Positions 25,149-38,100 of a stretch of 64,000 nt of DNA are shown here, piece by piece (position 1 is the stretch's first letter; every line of letters begins with the position of its first letter). Both the position numbers and the translations under genes were made by a program. The stretch is taken from NCBI GenBank assembly GCA_014338405.1, contig JTDE01000439.1:188141-252140 (forward strand), in the 5' to 3' direction. The notes beneath the pieces are model-generated. The model had not been told where the DNA came from, did not search any database, and worked only from the letters and a program-made list of their open reading frames with translations. This DNA comes from Paragonimus skrjabini miyazakii (Eukaryota > Platyhelminthes > Trematoda > Plagiorchiida > Troglotrematidae).

Positions 25149-26830
25149 CATGTCACTGTGGTCATAACCATCCACAACAAACTTAGGTTTAGAGTTCTTT
25201 TGGCCAAATATAAGATTTTGTGGTGAAATTTTGAACAGTTATGCTACTTCAGCTCTTTGAACGAAATAAGCAAAAAAAGTCAAACATACGGAAAATTCTC
25301 AATCAAAATTTACAGTGCACAGGAGACGTCAGAAAACGAAAAAAAGTGGTGAACACCCAATAGTATGAAATAAGTGACATGGTATGAAAAATGACGTCAT
25401 CGCCAGTTATGACTGAAAGTGCAGAACAGGTTTCAACCATATTACCAAGGCGGTTGAGGAAGACCTATAGAGTAAAATGGTTCATTGTGAGAACGAAGAA
25501 TAATGTCAACTCTCATTTGTCGCTCAATAAAATGATATCGCTCCAAAAAGACAAACCCTCATCGAGAATCACTCGCATATCTCGCAAAGTATAACATCTT
25601 GCAGGACTACTATAGTATCTATTGGAAGTACCGAATGGATTCGAGTGAAAGATTTATCACCGAGTTCTGATTGTTAGTTTAACTTATTAAGATGCTATAC
25701 CCCATTTAAGCAGTTTTACACGCAGCATCCTGGACATCATGATATGAGGCCCTAAACAGCTGCTGGTTATAGTTTTCACAAACCTGCTCCTGATTCCTAT
25801 TACAACTGGAGGTTTTTTACCCAGACAAAATTCCAAATTAAAGAAGGACATTTATTTGCAATGTTTCCCTGAAAGACATCACACCAGTGTGGATAAGATA
25901 TATTATGTTATGCATCTAGTGTTTTTTTACTTCATACATTACGTTACATACAGCAATAAAACCATGAATCAAAAAGCAGGTGAACACGGTCGTACAATAT
26001 GCCTAGTCGAAAATATGGTAGATTGTTCCATCAGATTTGTTAACCTGCAAATCAAACAGTGTAATGAGCGGATCTTACATACGGAATAAAAACCGTAATT
26101 AAATCCGTCGCACATCTGAGGATACCCCCATCGCGGTGCAACAAATCTGCTCCATAAGACGGACAATGCTTCTCCCGGTTAATCTGAAATTCTGCTTGCA
26201 AGTCAAGTCGCGGTTGCTTTACTGAGTCACACATGGGCTATTAGCCAATACGCTTACATGGCTGATATACAGTCGAATTAATGCTTAATGAAACGGATTC
26301 TGACAATTCGTCAGCATAGTTTTTATGTTTTTAAGAATGATAAGCACCACGTAAGTTCACAGATTTACTTCAAAACTAGCACCATTACGTCGTATGATTT
26401 TCGAATAAGTGCATCTTACTTGAATAGCAACAGAAACAGTGATCCCACAAATTGCACACGAAATATTTCGGCCTTCCTATTACGTACTTTTCTGATGCGT
26501 TTATACATTTCTGCTACGCACGTCGTTTGGTTGACAACAGTTTGTCTCATATATTTAATGGTCCGCTTATAAGTATACGTGACATCATCATTTGGCTGAA
26601 AATACGCCGAAAAATCGGTCGCACAGTAATACTTTATGTATTACCACTTTTGTCAGTTACTTCAGATCAAGAATTGGCAACTTGTTTCGCCCACAGCTGA
26701 ACCAGTTCTACCAACGTGTACTGAAACTGCCCACAATCTGTAGCCATGTTCCACACCGCCACAAAAACACATCACTATATTAAAGGATCTTGGTGGTTAG
26801 CTTTATCTGCGAACTTGCGTCGCCTTCTTC
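25149..26830. other. Spacer after the membrane-protein gene
   Basis: I see nothing supported here. ORFs at 25391-25594 and 26288-26783 lack splice sites and similarity. Confidence 0.5.
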
Positions 26831-27040
26831 TCATCATCATAGACAGCAATACATCAGTGGTTCACACTGATGCTTGAGCGCCACTCAGCCACGAAGAAGA
26901 AAAGCAAGCAAACCTTGTACAGGAAGAGAGAAGAAAAAAGGAAAATGGGAGGGTACTCAACCACCAAAAATAGCCACGTCTATAATTAGGCATACAACAT
27001 GAAAGCGCATACACCTTGCGTCGCTTAGATGGAGTCCATC
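26831..27040 (-). mobile_element. Inverted 3' end of retrotransposon family 2
   Basis: Reverse complement of the 3' end seen at 27580-27791. It shares the tail (atgatgatga), the block agcatcagtgtgaac, the gtttgcttttcttcttc tract and tagacgtggctattttt. Only the 3' UTR is present. With the next element it forms a pair of outward-facing 3' ends. Confidence 0.75.
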
Positions 27041-27084
27041 TATACAATGACTAGGTCCAAATGCCTACGTTTAAGGGTATCAGT

Positions 27085-27791
27085 AGCTAACCGTCTTCAG
27101 GTGTTTATCCACTGATGTCTACGTTCAATCGCTCGTATAGGGTAGCACCAACAAGCAAGCAACAAGGACGTTAGGAAGCGGGTATTTGGCGCAGATTGTT
27201 AGTTTTTTCGTTCAATCCTTACACTTGCACAGACTTAGGTGGCTAGGCCATGTACTAAGAATGCTAGCCATACCGAGCAATGTTTTTCGACGCTGCGACC
27301 GACTGCCGCAGTGTACGAGGTAGACAGACGTAGAATTATGAAATCGTTCACGAAGGGGTTGGTCACTATAGGTTGAGTTCGTCTTGCGGGCTGGAGCACT
27401 TGCGACTCACAGAGTCGGTGGCTTGAGAGGTTAGGTGAGATGGCGGCTAACCGAGCTCAGTGGCGATTATGTTGTCGCTGTTTGGCCGAATTGTCTGTGA
27501 AGTGAGTGCACTTATTGGCGCGGTGCAGTGAAAGCCGTTAGGAAGCTATCTTGCTGATGACGCCTTACTTCCACTTACAGCTCAGTTGTTTGCTTGCAGG
27601 ATGTAGGCGCCTTGATGTTGTATGTTTGAATATAGACGTAGCTATTTTTAGTAGTTAGGTCCTTCCTCCCTCCCTTTCTTCCCTTCTTCTCTTCCTATAC
27701 AGGGTTTGCTTTTTCTTCTTCTTCATGGTTGTGTGGCAGTTAAGCATCAGTGTGAACCCCTCGTGCATTGCTGTTTATGATGATGATGATC
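27085..27791 (+). mobile_element. 3' part of non-LTR retrotransposon family 2
   Basis: Decayed RT C-terminus: CLRSIARIG near 27110, HRLRWLGHVLRM at about 27222-27262, then WLERLGEMAANRAQW near 27420-27466. A 3' UTR follows, ending in a polypyrimidine stretch and a (TGA)n tail at 27777-27790. Frame changes and stops occur throughout. Simple-repeat tails are known from RTE- and CR1-like elements; the exact clade cannot be set from this fragment. Confidence 0.8.
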
Positions 27792-28976
27792 AGTATCAAA
27801 AACTGTTTTACTGGCAACCAGTGTCACCATAGCTTATAATCATCCTAAGCGTTTATAGGATGGGTGATTGTGTAGGAAAGTGCTTCAACTCGAGGTATTT
27901 GAACTATTGGCTTTAACTTCTGTCAGTTCAAAACGCCATAACGTTTAAATGGATTCGAAACCAACAGATGGGTTTCACCGAGTGAAGAATGGTTGAGAAT
28001 TAATACACAACTTTTTCGTTTGTGATCCGTTTGCACTGACCGTGAAATAGACTGATACTGTTCAGTCAACCAGATGTCTGTAAGTAACACCACGTAGGTG
28101 ATTACAGAGTTGGGACAACACAGAAATTAGCTGCTCACCACAAAACCTGAAAATACTCAAGCACATCTAATTATGCATTCAACGACCAAGTATTTCTGAT
28201 GAGTATGGTAGTTACAAGGCAATATACTACTTGATAGTATTAGTAAACTTCAGAAAACAATGTACATCGTCAAATGATTAACTTTAGAAAATCGTATACT
28301 TCATACGACTGATATTGTTTTTGCCTATTTTGTGTAACTTTCAAAATCCACAAATATGATGAGATAACAATCTGCTATAGGTGGGTGCGACATAATTCAA
28401 TTTAAGTTAATGAATTCAATTCTCTAATATGGCCTCGTTGTATTTATGCAGTGCGGATTAGGAAGCTTATACATGTATCACTTAAAGATGTGTCCATTAT
28501 CTGACAACGGTTGCAATATTCGGTAACTGGGGGGAAATATCTGAATCAAGACTAAGGAATGGTCTCTTCTTTTTATAGATTTCTCATAGACTAATTGGTT
28601 AAATATGACCTCCATTGCTTTAATTTAGCCACACATTACTGTTCAAAAACGTGTATTCGATGTTATTTTACAGAATGTCAATACAACCAAATTGACTATG
28701 CCCTCAATCGTAAACGATGAAATGATAAACTAAAAACCCAAACGCATGAAGCATTTGAGAACAAGCTCACTCAAAAAGAAGTTCCCAGTGATTGCGAAGT
28801 GGAAACGGACTGTGGACGTTTCAATGGCTTGAAGTTTACATCTAGTTTTAATAAATGTGCCTTCATTCTATATATAACAATACAGTATTTGAAAAAAATT
28901 AATAATATATGACATTGGCAATTGTGACTTTTGAGTGGGCTAACCAATATGAAATGATAGAAATAAATTTTGGGCT

Positions 28977-29109
28977 CACCACCTGCTTGTACTAAATGGC
29001 TCATTAGAATCTGTGCCACTATATTTAAAAGTAGACGTCCTATTGAGTGCAGTGGACTTATCAGATTCACTGGTTCCTTCATCCGCATCAGTGTGTCTAC
29101 CACTGGATG
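28977..29109 (-). CDS. Filament gene possible last exon
   Basis: Serine-, threonine- and aspartate-rich frame (RHTDADEGTSESDKSTALNR) entered in phase 1. It reads into TGA at 28979-28977 right after STSRW. A donor-like gtgagc overlaps the stop, so the gene may go on. A variant ATTAAA poly(A) signal lies about 130 nt beyond the stop on the minus strand. If this is the end, the protein has no C-terminal CAAX. Confidence 0.45.
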
Positions 29110-32100
29110 CTTGTGTTCCGAATATTACTATCACATATGAAACAGAGAATCAAGTGGGTATCTAGGGTAATCAGGAAACATACCAGCAACATGAATGATA
29201 AATAACTTGTGATTTTTAGTGCCATCTATTACCGTGTGCAAAAATAATTCATAAGTGTAAATTACAGTTCAAGATAAATGTGTACAGACAACAAAGTGTA
29301 CAATAACCAACTTAATAGAAGAAGCAGAAGACAAATTAACAAAGTAATTGGTGTTTGCAGGACGGATCACTCGATTGTGTACAAAACCGACATGGCTAAG
29401 CACTTATTACTATTTGCACTAAAGGGGAAGATTGAAGATAATTGGCATTTTAAATGATCCCTCTAACCAGGGTTTCAACGTACGTCGAATCGAAAAAATG
29501 TGATCAGCTTTTGGAAAAAATATTTTTTCGGCAAGTTAAACAAGTGGTGTTTAGTAAGACAGCAACCAGAAAATAATCATGGTAGGCGTGAATTGGACTA
29601 AAGCTTACTGGCTTTCGCTTAAAAGTGCATCGCTCAAAAGATGTGTTATATTCGAGCGCCTGAACGAATAACCAAACTGATAGAGTTATAACCAGGCAAC
29701 CTGCAAAGCATGGCAGGTTGGCATGGCAGCAAGCAACAGTCTTTAATAATTGATGAGAGCCTGCCCGAATCAATTAACTCGACATCTGAACGATTATTGT
29801 GCCGTTGGTGTAGAGCACGACTACGCGAAACGTCGGTTCACCTAAGATTTCACTTCGCCCATGTGTTGGACCAGACTATTTACTGAATGAGATACACACC
29901 TCGGGGAGCGTCTACATGCACGTTGCACTGTTTGTAATCGAACTGCTCACAGTTTTTGCCTAGTTAGATTTCTCTTTATTTTGGGGGATCACACAACTTG
30001 TATCCTAAAAGTCAAAACCATTCCATCAAATCAAACAGGTTCAATTCCCACTCTGTTACAAAGTTTACACTACCTAAAGTTTACGAGTGATTAGGTGAAA
30101 ATATACAAGTTAAAATTATCAGAACTTATTGCAAAACTTCCACGAAATGAAATAGCGAAAGGGTACGAAAGTATTGTTCATTTTTCATTGCTACTCCTAA
30201 AAAGGAGATGAATTTAATTCTCATATTCTTGCTGACGATAAAAGTACATCTAGCACAAAAGCAACAACTACGGTCTTTAAATGAAATGGTCCTCATGAAG
30301 GTCACTCCAGGTCGTAAATGACTCACAGACGGATTCAATTTTCCAACTGACGAACATTTGTACGTCCCACAAAAAACCATATATACAATGTGGTGGACGA
30401 TCACAGTTGACGAAAGTAAAATATTTTCAACTGGTCTCAAATCGGATTCAAGAATAAGAAGACTAGGTTTGCGTAAAATTCGAAGTAGTAAAAGAACTAA
30501 GTTTGAGCGTGTGTACATAAATTGTTGCATATAGATAGCTGAAAATGCCCAGATACCTCCAGGAAGCTCTGAATCGGTGACAGAAATGGACCTCGACTGC
30601 AGTTTGAAAACACGCTTGAGGCTATAAAATATGCTTGATGATGCAACGTCGGGCAACGTGCATACTGGAAGTATACCGATCTAATCGATCTGTCTGAAAA
30701 CGAAACACCGGGTTCTAACGCAATTTACTATAATGTTAAAGAATTTCCTGCAGCTCATTCAAACGACACAATTCACTTTAGATTTGGAACATGTAACACG
30801 TCATTTTATCACCCTTGTGATACTGAAGCACGTTCGTGAAATCTGAAAAACGCCCAGACAGATTACGAACGCGTCAATCTTAAGTAATAACTCTTCCCGA
30901 AAATGGTTGCTAACCCTCACCCCAGTAGGCATGGCCTGTACATAACTAAGACCATTGAATACTTCCTAGTGAGTACACAGCTCAACTTCAGGAAGACATT
31001 AACTAATTTGAACACACGGTTGTTCCGTCGAAGTTTGCAATAGACGTTTTCAAAGACTGATTTTGTTAGGTCAAACATTTCCGAATCACATGACAAACGA
31101 AGCGAAAGCAGTAACCCTCAATGTTATCATGTTCCATAATCACAAAATTTTATGAGGGGTAGTTATCAAACCATCTACTCAGTGAACGTTTGCAACTCAA
31201 AAAGGGAATCGAATAACAGAGATTGATTGAAATACTTCACCAGCATTACTCCTGACGGTGACTATTATCGAAACGACTGGAGGTTATGTTCAAATGAAAA
31301 CTAAGGCAACTTTAAGCCCTGATGGTGTAGATCAATCGTCAGGGTAACATCTGATACAGCCGCACATATCCACACAGGCACTCACGTGTGGCGTGATAAG
31401 AACTGCCAGCCTATCAGAACTTATTCGAGAGTGTTAGGAGGATGTTCGCGCTAAATCCTTCCGAAAATGAAAGGACACGGGGATATATAGGTTAGGTTGG
31501 CTGTATCCAAATTATTTCGCACAAACAACGTGATAGTTATTGTTTCATTGTCGACCATCAAAATTGTACAATCAACGTTAATTTAACACCACTCACATTT
31601 GGTTGTAGAATACTCATTCCGGCCCATGTCGTCGGAGAGTTCCAGACTCCAAGGTTCTCGCCAGAGCTTGTTACTAATACAAATTCTTGACGCGACCTGA
31701 ATTTGGTTTACGGTTTACACTTTAACCAAGCAAGAGTGTACGCTTTCGAGCTTATTTTAAAAGACAGTGGATTACTCCACAGGAATATTGTCATATCCAC
31801 TTGTGAGTAATGTCCAGTTTGTCCAACTGTTTGCGATTGGATACCTTATATATTCTGCTAACTTTAATCAAGGGTGTGTGACAATGACGAGCGTTAGTGA
31901 AACGAATATCTAATCAGCGAACCCTTCCAGAATAATGCTTACAGAATTGTCTTGGCGAGACCAAAACTACAATCGGTTGTGTTTTTATATTAATGTGAAC
32001 CAAATATTGCAATACTCACTAACCTCAGGTCACCTTACTCATGATTTATTTGCTTGAGAAAAATACGACTTGCCTCATCAATCGAGGGTAGAATGTGACA

Positions 32101-35100
32101 AGATACCGCTGAAAAAGTTGTCACTGGGTACAGATTTTGCATACTGTATATTGGACTGCATGTGACTGAGTTCGAAAATCAGACGCTTCACAATGCGAAA
32201 GTCGTACGGTTAGTTGTCTGACGACTACGCAAGAGCTCAAGCAGTTTGGACCAAACGATAAAAGGTGCTTTTCACAAAATACATCTTTTAATTTCTAAAG
32301 TGATGCAAATAGAAACTTGCAGAGAGGTTAAATCTGCATTAGTATCTATTGTCAAAAGTACAGTGTATAAATGGTTGTAGAGCTTTCCAGCGATAACAGT
32401 GGTCCGCATTGCCCAAATGGAATAATAAATGAACATGCACGTATTTTATATTTCGATAAACCGTACACAAGTGTTGACATTCATATCTGGGCAAACTCAT
32501 AGTTGAAGTAGGAAGTCAAGCACAAGTGAGATAAACGAAAGAATTAAATATTCTGTATCATACACAAAACATCCGCGAAATATTTATATATGGTCTACTT
32601 AGATGAGTTAAATTAGGTAATGTACCTAAAGGTGAATAGAAATCGACACTTGATTGTTGACGCTTCATTGGAATCGATTGGGGTCATCGAGGTAGACTGG
32701 TACATGTCAACTGTGGACGTTTAAGCATTGTGACGGATGTGTGGCGTGCAGAATAGGATGTCTAAAAGTGGATTGAAATTAGGTATACAAAAACCTCATC
32801 CCGAATTCCATGCACACATATCTAACTGAATGTGTGATAACCTTGGGAAAATGCTACCTGAAAACAAACACAGCATAACTAGAGATGCCTAAGAATGACG
32901 TCAACCTAGAGAGACTGCTGGATTAATTAAGGTAGTACAGAACAGCTTAAATGTCAATAGTCAACAAGCAATTACTAATCATATTTATCATAAAACCACT
33001 GTGCATCGCAATCTTTTATGTATCGATGATTTCACCGATGAAACAATGAGAAACCGATTAATCGCACTTACAGAATACCAACGTAAACTTCATATCAAAT
33101 AAATGTTTTACTATTAGTACAAATCATAAGTTTTTGCTGTTTCACATTATTTTAAGTCTATCAGATACATGTAAACAATAACTGTTGTTATGTTGAATGA
33201 TGTATGATGCATTTGACAAGTTCCAAATGCAAACCACTTCCAAGGGACAGAAACAGTAAAATAAGTTTGGTGTAGCATAAAGAAGTAACGAAAACCGATG
33301 TCAGGTTTTTACTCCTAGAAACAGTACAAGCAATGGTTATTTTCGCGAAATAAAACATGGCACTTTTTTCCATAGCCAGTGCAACTGTGGTCTATAGTGA
33401 TGATGACAACCGAGAGGTGCCTCAATGAAGTATAAGGAAAACGCATATAAGGCAACCTACTGAGTAACGCAACTCTGAACAAAAACGTGTGAAGGAGTAT
33501 AAATCGTCTTCAGGTATTCGATCACTGATGTCTACATTCATTCACGCAATGTTGAGTGGCGCCCACGAGTAAGCAACAGGGAGTTAAGAATGTGAATATT
33601 TAGTAGCGCTGATCGAGTAAGTTTATTCTACCTATTATGAAGGTTGCATGCACACAGGTGGTTGATCCAGTAAGTTATGTTGTTAATTAATCGTTTGCTA
33701 AATGCAAAACTTTCACCGATAAATTCAACAAACGGCTTGAGGTTGGGAGTAGGCAACCATTAAGTTGGGGTGCACGAACGACGGCAGTTAATGGATATGA
33801 TGACTGACACAGTCTTTGGAAACTTTAAGGAAAGCTACTAATTACTTCCGTAGGATGAATCTTAGCGTTGTTTGGCTGAATTGTTTACGTAGTAAGGACA
33901 GTTGTGAAAGTCGGATAGCGAGGCTTACAAGAATGCGGCTGCACCGTATGGTGTGACTATATAACGTACACTAATAAGCAATATATGTATTGAAACTGGT
34001 AGGTCTAGTAAGCGGTGATACTGAATAGATAGTGATTTAACCATAAACTGATGTACTGCTGCCAGAAGAATTTGACTGTTGCGTGGCAGATTTTAAGAAC
34101 AATCATCTAGACCGTAGACAGCTTGGCGGTAACAACTTCCATATGCTAATAACATGGTTGTGAATATAAGATCGGCTACCACCGTGTATGTCTATGCGGC
34201 ACAAAACATCCAGCCTTCCATACGTGACTTTGTATGTCACATGACAATGAGCATCGTACGGTGTACACGCCTCCTTTTGTCATCTGAGAAAAAAATCAGT
34301 GAATAACTAGTTCAACAAAATATATACTCCAATCACCATTTAATGAATAAACGTTCCAATTCGCGATCTTGCGCCGGATGATCGATTAAATGGTATAGTA
34401 GTTTCCTGGGCGTGTTTCAACAAGTGTGCTCATCAGCATTTTTGCGCACTCCGTAGTGGTACTTAAGCCGGCCTGCATAAAATCATCATCCGAATTAGCG
34501 GTCATTGTATTTTTTCGAGTTAAATTGCCTAGTGTCGTTCATGAAAGACGTAGAAACTTCGTCTATCTCCACTATTCTCGAAGTAGAGCATATAAGTTAT
34601 ACAGCTACTGCATCATAAGTTGTGATGTGTATTTGCAGAGAAATCTGCAGCATTAGAAAGTTGAACTCATTCGGTTAGAAGAAATCAACCAGTTTCGTTG
34701 ATTTGACTTAACATGAAAATGGAAAATCAAAACTATAGTCGACGTGATTATTCCATCGTCATGGTGTCTAATTATTTTCCAATAACTGGATTATATTACA
34801 AGAATTATTTCCATAAGCATTGTTGCTAACCCTGATATCAAATGACCATCGCGGCAACTACAGAAGGCATGAAAAAAACAAAAGAGAGTTAAAGTACTTA
34901 GGTTCACTTTGGTGCACAAAATCATATGCCTAAGCAGTTTTGGGTGCTTTTCCTTCTTGCAAAAGCGACTCTTTCTAGATTTATGACAGGATTCGATTAA
35001 GCTTGACTGACCTTGTCCTTTCCATTCTTATGAAATCCAAGTGTTGTCGGAAACTCCGGTTGAATTAACAGTTGTTTTGTGTTCGGTCGTTTCGTTTTTT

Positions 35101-38100
35101 GAAAGTGAAAATCATCTGTAAAGTTGCACATACAATTCTGTACTGAATTACTATGTCGGAAACCTAAAGGTTGACTTCGCTCCGATCTCAGAAGGTCCGG
35201 TGTAACTGGTAAGCATCCGCTGGCTCCCGTTTCTTGATTCTGGGGCATGTTTACCGTATCACACTTCAACAGACTAGATTAAATGCAATGTAAAATGAAG
35301 GAGAAGCGGTAAGTAATATGTAAAAATATAATAACGAGATAAGATGGCTGATATCAGGCGAGACTCAGAAAGATAGTTAAAAACATTAGGTCGCGTGGAC
35401 TTTAGAGAAACATTAGACATACAAATGCCCATTCACAAATGAAACATTTTTCTGAAGCACACTGAAATGGGCAACTATAGAGAGATAGTGCGTTGAATTT
35501 TCAGCTTTCAATTCGGTATGTTTTGTGCAAAAAGGAATGAAAAAATGTCATGGAAGGTTGAAGCACTACGGAATACCAACGACATTATAATAAGGTAACA
35601 CAATCAACTCCGAACAAAATTGGTATCATTATTATCGCACAGTATTTACCTAGAAGTAACAAAAATTGTAGCAGCGATCATTATCTTATTCAACTGTTGT
35701 TTTAAAATAATTAAGGGTCAGTGAATGTGAACCGTATCTGTAAATAAGAATCAGATTGATTCAAGTCAGTTTACTATGATGCTGTACGACAATAATTTCG
35801 GTTGTTACTGATCGTGATCAAACTGGAGGCACTGCCTTAAGTTTAATACCACATCGATATGACAATCACCTAAACGCTAAATATTAACACTAATGCACTT
35901 CTGACAAAAAAGATAACTGACCTTGATTGTGTAAAGTGCACTCTTTATTACGGTAGTTAGACGAGAAGATGCAAAAAAGTTTGACACTGAGTAAACTCTC
36001 CTTTTTCTTCAAAAATGATGTTGCTTATACAATCACTAAACAGTACACACTGTGATAGACAGTAGTTTGATGTGGGACAATAAACTAGAATTTGACGATT
36101 TACATGTTCACTCTTCTTGTAAAATTCTTAACCAGCAAATTACCGTTTAATTTGTGTAGCTGAAGCCAGCCCCTTGTTGATGAGGGTAGGAGATTTTTCA
36201 TTCATTTCAAAATCTTCTTTTGATGACCGACTAGACAGACTGATACGGTGTGTATGGCCTGTTTTACAACGATACGCAGGATTAAGCCAAGCCACAGCCT
36301 GTGATGGAAGATAAAATATTTTCCAGCGTCAAAGTAAACATCACAAGCATGTTTCTCCTATCTTCAACATGATCATAACATGTGTTAAAATCAAAGAAAT
36401 TCGTTTACAATTGGTCTACAAGATGTGAAAACGCATGCTAAATTAACGGAGAACAAAAGTGTTACTGCTAGAAATTCATGGTTGTCCACATGTGTAATGC
36501 ATGAACCAAGAATAATACCTTCGCTGCTGTTAGACTCGGTGTATTTTTTTATGGTGGAGTTGACGCAGATGCAAACCGGACAGAGTTGACAATACGAAAT
36601 AAATTTAGTCGCCTACCATCCGTGTTTATCATTTCCAGCCATCCAAGATTGCTGTACAGGAAAACTTTGATGGAAAATTAACGTACAGGTTGAATGCAAC
36701 ATAATAAACTTTATTGACCAATAGTAAGAATTTCGGCAGACACTGTCGTGCCTAGTAACATTTTGATATGCTTTAATCAGTCTAACAGGATTTGTAAGAT
36801 CAACAGACGAGTTCGTTAGTATCAAAGAAACAGGTATCGCCAGTTGAAAACTCAAATGACACATATGACTGCTGGATGTCTCAATGTGGATAATTCTTAT
36901 TCACACCCGCAAAGCTTACCATAAACATAACGTTTGACCTCACTTAGAAACATTTTAGTAGTTAACGCAGGAAAGCGCTGTCAAAGTACAAATTTGGTTC
37001 ATCGTTACGATTATTAATGAACCATATCAAAGGAATCTACCTGGAAATGTCAACAGAAATGCAAAAGCCGTGATCAACTAGCAACGATGTTTGCTTGAAC
37101 TCAAGCAAACTTCCAAACTACGTATCAACATTGATGGTTTATTAATAATCATTTTACAACACAATCTTCTCGTGCTTGACGTGAGCTTAGAAACTGTAAA
37201 TTTCTAGACCAAATACTGAATCAGTCTTTTGTTACCAGACTCACAGTGGGTGACCTCAACATTTGACGTATTAGGCTTACTTACTATTGACCAGTTTACG
37301 GTTGTTGATTCGCAAGTCTGCTGACATTGCTAAGGTGAGGTGCGTGTGCGTGCCCGCGCGGAAATAATGGAAGCGCTCGCACACACACACCGGTTGCTTG
37401 ACGCACACAATCTCAGAAAATGAAAATCACAATCGTTGTTGTTTAGTCTATCCGATAGACATGTGTTTCTGCAGGCCACAAGCAACAGTCGAATATGGAT
37501 ACCGCTGGTTTGACATCGGCAGCCTCAGAATTACTTAAAACAATTTCAGCATACTTTTGGAATGAGGTGATCCGCTGCACTGTGTGGCACCGATTTACTC
37601 GATCGATTTCCACGCTGTTGCCTTTAAGTATATACGTGTATATTACAGAAAAACCACTTGTTTGTAGCACCTGCAGTCAAGTTCTGTGATCAGTCATACA
37701 GGGCCGTATGCCTGTTTCCCCAAAACTGGATCCATATTCCCCTACTTTTTCTTGTGGAATCAACCATGGTGACCAGCCATTTATCTGCTCCGACGCGTGA
37801 ATATCACCTCAAGGGTTCAATAAAATATTAACGAAATCAATAAACGGGACCATAGTAGCACACCTGAGGGATAAGATTTATTTTAAAGAAGTGTGAATGT
37901 CTTTGATTAGATCTATTGACTGAAAATAACTTGGTGGAAGACAGTGAAGCAGCGAATTCTGGTCCCAGCTGTAGCCACTGAAATTAGTCTGAATAATCGA
38001 ACCACGAGTTCACAACTGCTTTGTTCGAACTACCAAATTACGCTGCGCCCATCAATCCCGCAGACGGGTCAAAAATCAAGGTTCAGACTGTCATCGCTTG

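Noticed and set aside
28676..28735. Alternative terminal exon of the plus-strand membrane gene
   Set aside because: Good acceptor and a short frame to TAA, but exon 25035-25061 has the nearer stop and a poly(A) signal.
28771..29103. 110-codon minus ORF
   Set aside because: It overlaps the S/T-rich exon in a different frame and runs through its splice and stop region.
30126..30656. 176-codon minus ORF, longest without Ns besides the RT
   Set aside because: No similarity and hydrophobic, biased composition; only 30557-30614 fits splice and phase logic.
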